Below are positions 1 through 10,822 of a stretch of DNA of 64,000 nucleotides, piece after piece; position 1 is the first letter of the stretch, and each line of letters opens with the position of its first letter. Source of the stretch: Ehretia macrophylla (Eukaryota; Streptophyta; Magnoliopsida; Boraginales; Ehretiaceae). The stretch covers positions 15,969,425 through 16,033,424 of the forward strand of contig CM075771.1 of NCBI GenBank assembly GCA_037974665.1. The letters are read 5' to 3'. The position numbers were made by a program, and so were the translations under genes. The notes below the pieces were generated by a model. It searched no databases and had not been told where the DNA came from. It worked only from the letters and a program-made list of their open reading frames with translations.

Positions 1-302
1 GAGGCTGGTACCGCAAACCCAGGGCGTGGGGCCTGTGACCAGGCCTCCGTCGCTCCGGTGCCCATAACTTTTGATCCGTATGGAGTTATGTGGCGCACAA
101 CATACCGTTGGAAAGCTCTCTAAGAACTCTACGTCAAGGGAAGCAAGCCTGCTCAACTGTGCCTCTTTTTGGAGCCCAAAATTGAACATTTTCATCAGTT
201 TCGGGCTACTTTTCTTCTTTTTGCACTGTTTCTTCGTCCCAGATCGTTCGTCGTGAGCCGCGGAAAAGATGACACATAAAGGCTTTGTGCCCTCAACATG
301 AC

Positions 303-420
303 AGGTGTGAACATACCAACACTAATTGATCGGATCCCAACAGAACTCTGAAGTTAAGCGTGCTTGGGAAGAGTAGAACTAGGATGGGTGACCCACTAGG
401 AAGTCCTCGTGTTTCACCCC
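303..420 (+). rRNA. 5S: 5S rRNA gene, copy 1 (118 bp)
   Basis: RNA component of the large ribosomal subunit, transcribed by polymerase III from internal boxes A (about gene positions 50-64), IE (67-72) and C (80-97). This copy matches the plant 5S consensus over its length but reads TAATTGATCGG for TAATGCACCGG, has lost one base in CTTGGG(C)GAGAG, and ends GTTTCACCCC. Start and end follow the 119-bp consensus. These changes make function doubtful. Confidence 0.95.
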
Positions 421-832
421 CCTTTTCGTTCTATTTTTTTGCCCCGTTTAGGCTTGCCAATTTGCTTTATCCTTCATATATCTATTATCGAGCCCCATGG
501 CATCTTGGGCAAGACAACTTCACTTCACGTAGAGGCCGTAATCGCAAACCGAGGACATGGGGCCTGCGACAGAGTCTCCGCCGCTCTGGTGCCCATAACT
601 TTTGATCCATAAGGAGTTATGCGGCGCACAACATACTGTTGGAAAGCTCTCTTAGAGCTCTACGATTGGGGTAGCCAGCTTGCTCGGCTACGCCAGTTTT
701 TGGAGCCCAAAATCGAACGCCTTCTACGGTTTTTGGGTACTTTTCTACTTTTTGCGTTGTTTCTTCATCTCGGATCATTTGTCGTGAGCCACAAAAAGAA
801 CGACACAAAAGGGCTTTGTGCCCCAACATGAC

Positions 833-951
833 GGGTGCGATCATACCATCAGTAATGAACCGGATCCCATCAGAACTACAAACTTAAACGTGCTTGGGCG
901 AGAGTAGTACTAGGATGGGTGGCCCCTTGGGAAGTCCTCGTGTTGTACCCC
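833..951 (+). rRNA. 5S: 5S rRNA gene, copy 2
   Basis: Full-length 119-bp copy. Box A is altered (AACTTAAACG for AAGTTAAGCG) and box C reads GGTGGCCCC, so transcription may be weak. Confidence 0.96.
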
Positions 952-1124
952 CCTTTTCATTTTGTTGTTGTGCTTTGTTCATGCTTGACAAGATGCTTTA
1001 TTCATCACATTTCTATTATCGAGTCCCACGGCATCTTGGACAAGACAATTTCGCTTCGCGTAGAGGTTAGGACCGCAAATCGAGGGCGTGGGCGTGTGAC
1101 TAGGTCTCCGTCACTCCGGTGCCC

Positions 1125-1150
1125 ATAACTTTTGATCCGTAAGGAGTTAT
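1125..1150 (+). repeat. Spacer inverted repeat (ATAACT/AGTTAT), representative
   Basis: ATAACT at 1125-1130 pairs with AGTTAT at 1145-1150 across a 14-base loop. The same arms recur in most 5S spacers of the window (CATAACTTTTGATCCGTAAGG context). Its role is unknown. Confidence 0.6.
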
Positions 1151-1174
1151 GCGGCGCACAACATACCGTTGGAA

Positions 1175-1189
1175 AGCTCTCTCAGAGCT
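1175..1189 (+). repeat. Spacer inverted repeat (AGCTCT/AGAGCT), representative
   Basis: AGCTCT-CTC-AGAGCT. In many other units it is AGCTCTC-T-GAGAGCT with seven-base arms (for example 3818-3832). It is a conserved near-palindrome in the 5S spacer with unknown function. Confidence 0.6.
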
Positions 1190-1226
1190 CTATAACGAGG
1201 ACAGCAGCCTGCTCGGCTACATATAT

Positions 1227-1241
1227 TTTTGGAGCCCAAAA
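1227..1241 (+). repeat. Spacer inverted repeat (TTTTGG/CCAAAA), representative
   Basis: TTTTGG-AGC-CCAAAA, a perfect six-base-arm hairpin about 120 bp upstream of the gene start. It is retained in many units and eroded in others. Confidence 0.6.
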
Positions 1242-1338
1242 TCAAATATTTTCATCATTTTCGGGCCACTTTTCTACTTTTTGCATTGTTTTTTCATCCC
1301 AGATTGTTCGTCGTGAGCCGCGAAAAGGACGACACATA

Positions 1339-1353
1339 AGGGCTTTGCGCCCT
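1339..1353 (+). promoter_or_regulatory. 5S upstream element with hairpin AGGGC/GCCCT, representative
   Basis: AGGGC-TTTGC-GCCCT lies at -24 to -10 of the gene at 1363, directly after CATAAG (about -28 to -23). Plant 5S genes are known to use a weak TATA-like element near -28 and a GC dinucleotide near -13, so CATAAG plus this GC-bearing hairpin is the likely 5' promoter. It is present with few changes before nearly every copy. Confidence 0.5.
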
Positions 1354-1362
1354 CAACATGAC

Positions 1363-1481
1363 GAGTACGATCATACCAGTACTAGTGCACCAAATCGCAT
1401 CAGAACTCTGCAGTTAAGCGCGCTTGGGCGAGAGTAGTACTACGATGGGTGTTCCCTTGGGAAGTCCTCGTGTTGCACCCC
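1363..1481 (+). rRNA. 5S: 5S rRNA gene, copy 3
   Basis: Full-length copy with CACCAAATCGCATC for CACCGGATCCCATC, GCGCGCTT in box A and TACGATGGGTGTTCCC in box C. The spacer before it (952-1362) shows the conserved inverted repeats clearly. Confidence 0.96.
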
Positions 1482-1494
1482 CCATTTCGTCTTA

Positions 1495-1501
1495 TTTTTT
1501 T
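1495..1501 (+). terminator. Pol III terminator T-run, representative
   Basis: A run of seven T begins 14 bases after the 3' end of the gene at 1363-1481. Comparable T4-T8 runs follow nearly every 5S copy, in the order CACCCC, TTTTCG, TTTTGTTTTTTT, GCCCCG. Polymerase III terminates at such T-runs. Confidence 0.7.
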
Positions 1502-1893
1502 GCTCGTTCAGGCTTGCCCAGATGCTTTATCCATCATATTTCTATTATTGAGTAAGAAAGCTTCTTGGGCAGGACAACTTCACTTCGCGTTGAGGCTGGT
1601 ACCGCAAACCGAGGGAGTGGGGCCTGTGACCAGGTCTCCGTTGCTCCGGTGCCCATAACTTTTGATCAGTAAGGAGTTATGTGGCGCACAACATACTGTT
1701 GGAAAGCTCTCCGAGATCTCTACGTTGGGGGAAAAATGCCTGCTCAACAACGCCTATTTTCGGAGCCCAAAATTGAACATTTTCATCAGTTTCGGGCTAC
1801 TTTTCTTCTTTTTGCACTGTTTCTTCGTCCCAGATCGTTCGTCGTGAGCCGCGAAAATGACGACAAATAAAGGCTTTGCACCCCCAACATGAC

Positions 1894-2012
1894 GAGTGCG
1901 ATCATACCAACACTAATGCACCGGATCCCATCAGAACTCCTAAGTTTAGCGTGCTTGGGTAAGAGTAGAACTAGGATGGGTGACCCCCTGGGAAGTTCTT
2001 ATGTTGCATCCC
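1894..2012 (+). rRNA. 5S: 5S rRNA gene, copy 4
   Basis: Full-length copy. Box A has AGTTTAGCG, IE reads GGGTAAGAGTAGAAC, and the 3' end is AGTTCTTATGTTGCATCC. It shares the GGGTAAGAG variant with the copy at 8182, which supports a block duplication. Confidence 0.95.
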
Positions 2013-2424
2013 TTTTTCGTTTTGTTTTTTTTCTCCGTTCAGGCTTGCCAAGATACTTTATCCATCACATTTCTATTATCGAGTCCCACGGCATCTTAGG
2101 CAAGACAACTTTATTTCGCGTAGAGGCTGGGAATGCAAACCGAGAGTGTGGGGCCTGTGACCAGGTCTCCGTCGTTCCGGTGCCCTTAACTTTTGATATG
2201 TAAGGAGTTATGCGGCGCCCAGCATCCCGTTGGAAAGCTCTCTAAGAGCTCTATGATGTAGGTGGCAAGCCTGCTTGGCTGTGTCTATTCTTGGAGCCCA
2301 AAATTGAACATTTCCATCAATTTTGGGCCACTTCTTTTCTTTTTGCACTGTTTCTTCGACCTTGATGCTTCGTCATTAGCCGCGAAAAGGACGACACACA
2401 AGGGCTTTGCGCCCTCAACATGAC

Positions 2425-2543
2425 AGGTATGATCATACGAGCAATAATGCACCGGATCCCATTAGAACTCCGAAGTTAAGCGTCCTTGGGCAAAAGTAGT
2501 ACTAGGATGGGTAACCCACAAGGAAGTCCTCGTGTTGCACCCC
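2425..2543 (+). rRNA. 5S: 5S rRNA gene, copy 5
   Basis: Full-length copy with ATACGAGCAATAATG near the 5' end, GTCCTTGGGCAAAAG across box A and IE, and GGTAACCCACAAGG in box C. Confidence 0.95.
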
Positions 2544-2957
2544 TATTTTTCGTTTGGTTTTTTTGCCCCGTTCAGGCTTGCCAAGATTCTTTATCCTTCA
2601 CATTTCTATTGTCAAGTCGCATGGCATCTTGGGCAAGACAACTTCACTTCGCGTAGAGGCTGGGACCGTAAACCGAGGGCGTGGGGCGTGTGACAAGGTC
2701 TTCGTCTCTCTGGTGCCCATAACTTTTGATTCGTAAGGAGTTATGCGGCGCACAATATACCATTGGAAGGCTCTCTCAAAGCTCTACGGCGGGGACAGCA
2801 AGCCTGCTCGGCTGCACCAATTATTGGCGCCTAAAATCGAACATTTTCATCAGTTCCGGGCCACTTTTCTTCTTTTTGCACTATTTTCTTCCTCCCGGAT
2901 CGTTCGTCGTGAGCCGCGAAAAGGACGACACATAAGGGATTTGCCCCTCAAAATGGC

Positions 2958-3076
2958 AGGTGCTATCATACCAGCACTAATGCACCGAATCCCATCAAAA
3001 CTCTGAAGTTAAGCGTGCTTGGACGAGAGTAGTACAAGAATGGGTGACCACCTGTGAAGTTCTCGTGTTGCACCCC
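2958..3076 (+). rRNA. 5S: 5S rRNA gene, copy 6
   Basis: Full-length copy. TGCTATC near the start, TTGGACGAG in IE, and ACAAGAATGGGTGACCACC in box C. The spacer after it is short (517 bp to the next start) because the segment before CCAAAATACTTTG is shortened. Confidence 0.95.
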
Positions 3077-3474
3077 CCTTTTCGTTTTCTTTTTTTGCCA
3101 AAATACTTTGTCCATCACATTTCTATTATAGAGTCCCACGGCATCTTGGGCAAGACAACTTCACTTCGCGTAGAGGCTGGGACTGCAAACCGAGGACGTG
3201 GGGCCTATGACTAGGTCTCTGTCACTCCGGTGCCCTTAACATTTGATCTGTAGGGAGCTATGTGGCGCACAGTAAACCGTTGGAAAGCTCTATGAGAGTT
3301 CTACGACGTTGGCAACAAGCCCACTCAGCTGCGCCTATTTTTGGAGCCCAAAATCGAGCATTTTTATCAGCTCCGGGCCACTTTTTTTCTTTTTGCACTG
3401 TTTCTTCATCCCGGATGGTTCGTCGTGAGCCGCAAAACAAATGAGACATAATGGCTTTGCGCCATCAACATGAC

Positions 3475-3593
3475 AGGTGCGATCATACCATAACTAATGC
3501 ACCGGATCCCATCAGAACTCTGAAGGTAAGCGTGCTTGGGCGAAAGTAGAACTAGGATGGGTAACCCACTGGGAAGTCCTCGGGTAGCACCCC
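3475..3593 (+). rRNA. 5S: 5S rRNA gene, copy 7
   Basis: Full-length copy with CTGAAGGTAAGCG in box A, GCGAAAGTAGAAC in IE and GGGTAGCACCCC at the end. Its flanks resemble those of the copy at 6599. Confidence 0.95.
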
Positions 3594-4006
3594 CATTTTC
3601 GTTCTATTTTTTTGCCCCGTTTAGGCTTGCCAATTTGCTTTTTCCTTCACATTTCTATTATCGAGCCCTACAGCATCTTGGGCAAGACAACTTCACTTCG
3701 CGTAGTGGCTGGGACTGCAAACCGAGGGCGTGGGGCCTGTGACCAAGTCTCCGTCGCTCTGGTACCCATAACTTTAGATTCGTAAAAATTTATGCGGCAC
3801 ACAGCATACCGTTGGAAAGCTCTCTGAGAGCTCTACAACGTGGGTGGCAAGCCTACTCAGCAACGTCTATTTTTGGATCCCAAAATTGAACATTTTCATC
3901 AGTTCCGGGCCACTATTCTTTTTTCTGCACTGTTTCTTCATCCCGGATGGTTCGTCGTGAGTTGTGAAAAGGATGACATATAAGGGTTTTGCGCCCTCAA
4001 CATGAC

Positions 4007-4125
4007 AAGTGCGATCATACCAGCACTAATGCACCGGATCCCATCAGAACTCCGAAGTCAAGCGTGCTTGGGTGAGAGTAGTACTAGGATGGGTGACCAC
4101 CTGGGAAGTCCTCGTGTTACACCCC
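4007..4125 (+). rRNA. 5S: 5S rRNA gene, copy 8
   Basis: One of the better preserved copies, about six differences from consensus: AAG for GGG at the start, AGTCAAG in box A, GGGTGAG in IE, GACCACC in box C and GTTACACC at the end. Confidence 0.97.
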
Positions 4126-4506
4126 AGTTTTCGTTTTGTTTTTTTGCCCCGTTTAGGCTTGCCAAGATGCTTTATCCATCAGATTTCCGTTATCAAGTCC
4201 CACAGCAGCTTGGGCAAGACAACTTCACTTCGCGTAGAGGTTGGGACCGTAGAACGACGGCGTAGGGCCTGTGACCAGGTCTCCGTCGCTCCGGTGCCCA
4301 TAACTTTTGATCCGTATGAAGTTATACGGGGCACAGCATACCGTTGGAAAGCTTTCTAAGACCTCAACGAAGGGGTAGCAAGCCTGCTTGGCTACGCCTA
4401 TTTTTTTGGCCGCTTTTCTTGTTTTTAAGCTATTTCTTCTTCCCGGATCGTTTGTCATAAGCAGCGAAAAGGACGACACATAAAGGCTTTGCACCCTCAA
4501 AATGAC

Positions 4507-4624
4507 AAGTGCGATCATACCAGCAATAATGCACCAGATCCCATCAAAACTCCGAAGTTAAGCGTGCTTCGGCGAGAGTAGTACTAGGATGGGTGACCAC
4601 CTGGGAACTCCTATGTTGCACCCC
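4507..4624 (+). rRNA. 5S: 5S rRNA gene, copy 9 (118 bp)
   Basis: Near full length, with a one-base loss in GGGAACTCCTATGTTGC near the 3' end. It heads a four-unit block that recurs at 6599. Confidence 0.95.
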
Positions 4625-5037
4625 CCTTTTCGATTTCTTTTTTTGCCTTGTTTAGGCTTACCAATTTTCTTTTTCCATCACATTTCTATTATCGAGCGCC
4701 ACGGCATCTTGGGCAAGACAACTTCACTTCACGAAGAGACTGGAACCACAAACTAAGGGCGTGGGGCCTGTGACCAGGTCTCCGTCGCTCCGGTGCCCAT
4801 AACTTTTGATTTGTAAGGAGTTATGCGGCGCACAGCAGACTGTTGGAAAGCTTTCTTAAAGCTCTACGATCAGGGCAGCCAGCTTGTTCGGCTGCGCCAG
4901 TTTTTGGATCCCAAAATTGAACATTTTCTTCAGTTTCTGGCCACTTTTCTTCTTTTTACGTTCTTTCTTCATCCTGGATCATTCGTCGTGAGCCGCGAAA
5001 AGAACGACAAATAAGGGCTTTGCGCCATCAACATGAC

Positions 5038-5156
5038 GTGTGCGATCACACCAGCACTAATGCACCGGATCCCATCAAAACTACGAAGTTAATTGTGCTT
5101 GGGCGAGAGTAGTACTAGGATGGGTGACCCCTTAGGAAGTCCTCGTGTTGCACCAC
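5038..5156 (+). rRNA. 5S: 5S rRNA gene, copy 10
   Basis: Full-length copy; box A reads ACGAAGTTAATTGTG and the end is CACCAC. Counterpart of the copy at 7127. Confidence 0.95.
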
Positions 5157-5569
5157 TCGTTTCGTTTTCTTTTTTTGCCTTGTTAAAGCTTGCCAAGATG
5201 TTTTATCCATCACATTTCTATTATCAAGTCCCATGGCATCTTTGGCAAGACAACTTCCCTTCGCGTAGAGGTTGGGACCGCAAACCGAGGGCGTAGGGCG
5301 TGTGACCAGGCCTTCGTCGCTCCGGTGCCCATAATGTTTGATCCGTATGGAGTTATGCGGTGCACAGCATACCGTTGGAAGGATTTCTGAGAGCTCTACG
5401 ACGGGGGCACCAAGCATGCTTTGCTGCACCTATTTTCTGAGCCCAAAATCGAACATTTTCATTTGTTTTGGGCCACTTTTCTTCTTTTTGCGCTATTTCT
5501 TTGCTCCGATTTGTTCGTCGTAAACCGTGAAAAGGACGACACATAAGTGCTTTGTACCCTTAACATGAA

Positions 5570-5683
5570 GGGTGCGATCATACCGGCACTAATGCACCGG
5601 ATCCCATCAGAACTCTGAAGTTAACCGAGCTGAGAGTAGTACTATGATGAGTGACCCCTTGGGAAGTCCTCGTGTTGCACCCT
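5570..5683 (+). pseudogene. 5S: 5S rRNA pseudogene, copy 11 (114 bp, internal-promoter deletion)
   Basis: Five bases are missing where box A meets IE: GTTAACCGAGCTGAGAG stands in place of the usual AAGCGTGCTTGGGCGAGAG stretch. The rest of the gene is present. Losing part of the internal control region should impair TFIIIA/TFIIIC binding. Confidence 0.9.
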
Positions 5684-6063
5684 AGTTTTCATTTTGTTTT
5701 TTTGCCCCGTTTAGGCTTGCCAAGATGCTTTATCCTTCATATTTCCATTATCGAGTCCCACATCATCTTGGGCAAGACAACTTCACTTCACGTAGAGATT
5801 GGGACCGCAAAACGAGGGCGTGGGGCCAGTGACCAGGTCTCTATCGCTCCGGTGCCCAAAACTATTGATCCGTATGGAGTTATACGGTGCACAGCATACC
5901 GTTGGAAAGCTTTCTAGGACCTCTACGAAGGGGCAGCAAGCCTGCTCAGCTGCGCCTACTTTTTGGGTCATTTTTCTTCTTTTTACGCTATTTTTCATCC
6001 CGAATCGTTCGTCGTGAGCAGCGAAGAGGGCGACACATAAGGGCTTTGCGCCCTCAAAATGAC

Positions 6064-6182
6064 AGGTGCAATCATACCAACACTAATGCACCGGATCCCA
6101 TCAAAAACTCCGAAGTTAAGCGTTCTTTGGCAAGAGTAGTACTAGGATGGATGACCACTTGGGAAGTCCTCGTGTTGCCCCC
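6064..6182 (+). rRNA. 5S: 5S rRNA gene, copy 12
   Basis: Full-length copy with one extra A (TCAAAAACTC) and CGTTCTTTGGCAAGAG in box A and IE. The A of TTGCACCCC is absent, so the 3' end is uncertain by about one base. Confidence 0.93.
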
Positions 6183-6598
6183 TCCCCTTTTCCTTTTTTT
6201 CTTTTGCCCCATTCAGGCTTGCCAAGAAACTTTATCCATCACATTTCTATTATTGAGTCCCACGGCATCTTGGGCAAGACAACTTCACTTCTTGTAGAGG
6301 CTGGGATCGCAAACCGAGAGCGTGGAGCTTGTGACTAGGTCTCTGTCACTCCGGTGCCCTAAACATTTGATCCGTAAGGAGTTATGCGGCGCACAACATA
6401 TCATTAGAAAGCTCTCTGAGAGCTCTACGACGTGGGTAGCAAGCCTGCTCAGCTGCGCCTATTTTTGGAGCCCAAAATTGAACATTTTCATTAGTTCTGG
6501 GCCACTTTTTTTCTTTTGGCACTGTTTGTTCGTTCCAGATGGTTCGTCGTGAGCTGCAAAAAGGACGACACATAATGGCTTTGCGCTCTCAACATGAC

Positions 6599-6717
6599 AG
6601 GTGCGATCATACCAGCACTAATGCACCGGATCCCATCAAAACTCCGAAGTTATGTGTGCTTGGGCGAGATTTGTACTAGGATGGGTGACCCACTGGGAAG
6701 TCCTCGTGTTGCACCCC
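6599..6717 (+). rRNA. 5S: 5S rRNA gene, copy 13
   Basis: Full-length copy with GTTATGTGTG in box A and GAGATTTGTAC after IE. Confidence 0.95.
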
Positions 6718-7126
6718 CATTTTCGTTCGATTTTTTTGCCCCGTTCAAGTTTGCCAATTTGCTTTATTCTTCACATTTCTATTATCGAGCCCCACGGCAT
6801 CTTGGGCAAGACAACTTCACTTCCCGTACAGGCTGGAACCGCAAACTGAGGGCGTGGGTCCTGTGACCAGGTCTCCATCGCTCCGATGCCCATAACTTTT
6901 GATTTGTAAGGAGTTATGCGGCACACAACAAACTGTTGGAAAGCTCTCTTAGAGCTTTACGATCGGGGCAGCTAGCCAGTTTTTGGAGGCCAAAATTGAA
7001 CATTTTCTTCAGTTTCTGGCCACTTTTCTTCTTTTTGCGTTGTTTCTTCGTCCCAGATCATTTGTTGTGAGCCGCAAAAAGAACGACACATAAGGGCTTT
7101 GCGCCCTCAACGTGACGGTTGCGGTC

Positions 7127-7245
7127 ATACCAGCACTAATGCACCAGATCCCATCAGAACTACAAAGGTAATCGTGCTTGGACGAGAGTAGTACTAGGAT
7201 GGGTGACCCCTTAGGAAGTCCTCGTGTTGCACCCCTCCTTTCTTT
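7127..7245 (+). rRNA. 5S: 5S rRNA gene, copy 14
   Basis: Full-length copy. The start reads GGTTGCGGTC, box A reads CAAAGGTAATCGTG, and IE reads TTGGACGAG. Confidence 0.95.
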
Positions 7246-7649
7246 TTCTTTTTTTTGCCCTGTTCAAGCATGCCAAAATGATTTATCCATCACATTTCTA
7301 TTATCGAGTCCCACGGCATCTTGGGCAAGATAACTTCGCTTCGCGTAGAGGTTGGGCCCGCAAACTGAGGGCGTAGGGCCTGTGACCAGGTCTCCGTCGC
7401 TTTGGTGTCCATAACTTTTGATCCGTAAGGAGTTATGCAGTACACAACATACCGTTGAAAAGCACTCCGAGAGCTCTAAGATGGGGGCACCAAGCCTGCT
7501 TTGCTGCACCAATTTTATAAGCCTAAAATTAAACATTTTCATCCGTTTTGGGCCACTTTTCTTCTTTTTGCGCTGTTTCTTTCTCCCGATTTGTTCGTCG
7601 TGAACTGCGAAAAGGACGATACATAAGTGATTTGCGCCCTCAGCATGAC

Positions 7650-7768
7650 GGCTGCAATCATACTGGCACTAATGCACCGGATCCCATCACAACTCTGAAG
7701 TTAAGCGTGCTTGAGCGAGAGTAGTACTAGGATGTGTGACCCCTTGGGAAGTCCTCGTGTTGCTCCCT
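7650..7768 (+). rRNA. 5S: 5S rRNA gene, copy 15
   Basis: Full-length copy with GGCTGCAATCATACTGGC at the start, GATGTGTG in box C and TTGCTCCCT at the end. Confidence 0.94.
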
Positions 7769-8181
7769 ACTTTTCGTTTTGTTTTCTTGCCGCGTTCACG
7801 CTTGCCAAGATGCTTTATCCATCACATTTGTATTATCGAGTCGCACGGCTTCTTGGGCAAGACAACTTCACTTCGTGTTAAGGCTGGGACCGCAAACCCA
7901 GGGTGTGGGGCCTGTGTCTAGGTCTCCGTCGCTCCGATGCCCATATCTTTTGATTTGTATGGAGTTATGTGGTGCTTAGCATACCGTTGGAATGCTCCCT
8001 AAGAGCTCTACGTCGAGGGCAGTAAGCATGCTCAGCTGCGTCTATTTTTAGAGCCCAAAATCAAACATTTTCATCAGTTTCGGGCCACTTTTCTTCTTTT
8101 CGCGATGTTTCTTCGTCTCGATTCGTTCGTCATGAGCCGCGAAAAGGACAACACATAAAGGCTTTGGGCCCTCAACATGAC

Positions 8182-8300
8182 GGGTCCGATTATACCAGCA
8201 CCAATGCACCAGATCCCATCAGAACTCTGATGTTAAGCGTGCTTGGGTAAGAGTATAACTAGGATGGGTGGCCCCCTGGGAAGTCCTCAAGTTGTACCCC
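8182..8300 (+). rRNA. 5S: 5S rRNA gene, copy 16
   Basis: Full-length copy with CTGATGTTAAGCG in box A, GGGTAAGAGTATAAC in IE and GGTGGCCC in box C. Counterpart of copies 4 and 12 in the block repeats. Confidence 0.95.
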
Positions 8301-8699
8301 CGTTTTCATTTTGTTTTTTTGCCCCATTCAAGCTTGCCAAGATACTTTATCCATCACATTTCTATTATTGAGTTCCACGGCATCTTAGACAAGACAACTT
8401 TATTTCGCGTAGAGGCTGGGACTGCAAACCTAGGGTGTGGGGCCTGTGACTCCGGTGCCTTTAACTTTTGATTTCTAAGGAGTTATGCGACGCAGAACAT
8501 ACCAATAGAAAGCTCTCTAAAAGCTCTAGCACGTGGGTGGCAAGCCTGCTCGGTTGTGCCTATTTTTGGAGCCCAAAATCCAATATTTTCATCAGTTCTG
8601 GGATACTTTTTTTCTTTTTGCACTGTTTCTTCGTCCCGGATGCTTCGTCGTGAGCCGCGAAAAGGACGACACATAAGGGCTTTGCGCCCTGACCATGAC

Positions 8700-8818
8700 A
8701 GGTGCGATCATACCAGCACTAATGCAACGGATTCCATCAGAACTCCGAAGTTAAGCGTGCTTTGGCGAGAGTCGTACTAGGACGGGTGACCCTCTAGGAA
8801 GTCCTCCGGTGGCACCCC
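8700..8818 (+). rRNA. 5S: 5S rRNA gene, copy 17
   Basis: Full-length copy with GCAACGGATTCC, GTCGTACTAGGACGGG and a CTCCGGTGGCACCCC end. Confidence 0.95.
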
Positions 8819-9231
8819 CTTTTTTGTTTTGTTTTTTTGCCCTGTTCAGGCTTGTCAAGATGCTTTATCCGTCACATTTCTATTATCGAGTCCCACGGCA
8901 TCTTGGGCAAGACAACTTCACTTCGCGTAGAGGCTGGGCCCACAAACTGAGGGTGCAGGGTTTATGACTAGGTCTCCGCCACTCCGGTGCCGATAACTTT
9001 TGATCTGTAAGGAGTTATGCGCCGCACAACATACTGTTGGAAAGCTCTCTGAGAACTCTATGACGGGGGCAGCAGGCCTGCTCGGCTGCGCCTATTTTTG
9101 AAGCAGAAAAACTAATATTTTCATTCATTTTGGGCCACTTTTCTTCTTTTTACGTTATTTCTTCTTCCTGGGTCGTTCGTCGTGAGCCGCGAAAAGGACG
9201 ACACAGATGGGCTTTATGCCCTCAACATGAT

Positions 9232-9349
9232 GGGTGCGATCATACCAGCACTAATGCACGGATCCCATCACAACTCCAAAGTTAAGCGTGCTTGGGCGAG
9301 AGTAGTACTAGGATGGGTTATCCCCTGGCATGTCCTCGTGTTGCGCCCC
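9232..9349 (+). rRNA. 5S: 5S rRNA gene, copy 18 (118 bp)
   Basis: One base is lost in GCAC(C)GGATCC, and box C reads GGTTATCCCCTGGCATG. Confidence 0.95.
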
Positions 9350-9762
9350 TCTTTTCATTTTATTTTTTTGCCCCGTTCCGGCTTGCCAAGATGCTGTATC
9401 CACCAGATTTCGATTATCGAGTCCCACAGCATTTTGGGCAAGACGACTTCACATCGCATAGAGGCTGGGACCACAATCCGAGGGTGTGAGGCCTGTGACT
9501 AGGTCTCCGTCGCTCCAGTGTCTATAACTTTTGATCCGTATGGACTTATGCGGTGCACAGCATATCGTTGGAGAGCTCTATGAGATCTCTACGACATAGG
9601 AAGCCAGCCTGCTAGGCTGCGCCTATTTTTGCAGTCCAAATTTTAACATTTTCATCAGTTTTGGGCCACTTTTCTTCTTTTTACGTTATTTCTTCATCTC
9701 GGATCGTTCGTCGTGAGCCGCGAAAAAGACAACACAGAAAGGCTTTACGCCTTCAACATGAC

Positions 9763-9881
9763 AGGTGCGATCATACCAATACTAATGCACCGGATCCCAT
9801 CAGAACTCCGAAGTCAAGCACGCTTGGGCGAGAGTTGTACTTGGATGGGTGACCACCTGGGAAGTCCTCGTGTTGCACCCC
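9763..9881 (+). rRNA. 5S: 5S rRNA gene, copy 19
   Basis: Full-length copy with AGTCAAGCACGCTT in box A and GAGTTGTACTTGG before box C. Confidence 0.96.
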
Positions 9882-10292
9882 CATTTTCGTTCTGTTTTAT
9901 TTCCCCGTTCAGGCTTGCCAAGATACTTTATCCGTCACATTTCTATTATCGAGTCCTACAGCATCTTGGGCAAGACAACTTTACTTCGCGTAGAGGCTGG
10001 GACCATAAACCAAGGGCGTGGGGCCTGTGACCAGGTCACCGTCACTCTGGTGCCCTTAACTTTTGATCTGTAAGGAGTTATGCAGTGCACGGCATACCAT
10101 TGGAAAGCTCTCCGAGAGCTCTACGACGGGGGCAACAAGCCTACTCAACTGCGCCTATTTGGAGCCCAAAATCGAACATTTTCTTCAGTTTTGGGCCATA
10201 TTTCTTCTTTTTTAACTGTTTCTTCTTCATGGATCGTTCGTCGTGAGCCGCGAAAAGGACGAAACATAAGGGCATTACTCCCCCAACATGGC

Positions 10293-10411
10293 TGGTGCGA
10301 TAATCCTAGCACTAATGCACCAGATCCCATCAGAACTCCGAAGTTAAGCATACTTGGGCGAGAGTAGTACTAGGATAGTTGACACCCTGGGAAGTCCTTG
10401 TGTTGCACCCC
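10293..10411 (+). rRNA. 5S: 5S rRNA gene, copy 20
   Basis: Full-length copy starting TGGTGCGATAATCCTAGC; box C is damaged (GGATAGTTGACACCC). Confidence 0.94.
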
Positions 10412-10822
10412 CTTTCCATTTTGTTTTTTTCCCCGTTCATGGTTGCCAAGATGCTTTATCCGTCACATTTCTAATATTGAGTCCCACATACTATTGGGCA
10501 AGACAAGTTCACTTCGCGTAAAGGCTAGGATTGCAAACTGAGGGCATGGGGCCTGTGACCAGGTCTTCGTCGCTCCGGTGCCCATAACTTTTTATCCATA
10601 CGGAGTTATGCAGTGCACAGCATACTGTAGGAAAGCTCTCTAATAGCTCTACGATGGGGGCAGCAAGCCTGCTCGGCTGCTCCTGTTTTTTGTGCCCAAA
10701 ATTGAACATTTTCATCTGTATCGCTCCACTTTTCTTCTTTTTGCTCTGTTTCTTTGTCCTGGATCGTTCGTCGTGAGCAGCGAACAGGGCGGCACTGAAG
10801 GGCTTTGCGCCCTCAACATGAC

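Larger units (their letters stand above)
303..2424 (+). repeat. Higher-order 5S block, copy a
   Basis: Four units (genes 303, 833, 1363, 1894) whose order of spacer variants resembles that of 6599-8699. Both have a CCAATTTGCTTTAT spacer, then AGCTCTCTTAGAGCT and CCAGTTTTTGGAG, and end with GGGTAAGAG in the fourth gene followed by TTTATTTCGCGTAGAGG. Boundaries are approximate. Confidence 0.5.
4507..6598 (+). repeat. Higher-order 5S block, copy b
   Basis: Four units matching 6599-8699 in order at an offset of about 2.08-2.12 kb. Shared spacer variants include AGCCAGCTTGTTCGG with ATTTTCTTCAGTTTCTGGCC (about 4880-4940 against 6970-7020) and GGCACCAAGCATGCTTTGCTG (about 5405 against 7490). Confidence 0.6.
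6599..8699 (+). repeat. Higher-order 5S block, copy c
   Basis: Four units (genes 6599, 7127, 7650, 8182) repeating the variant order of 4507-6598. The AGCCAGCTTG segment carries a small deletion near 6980. Confidence 0.6.
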
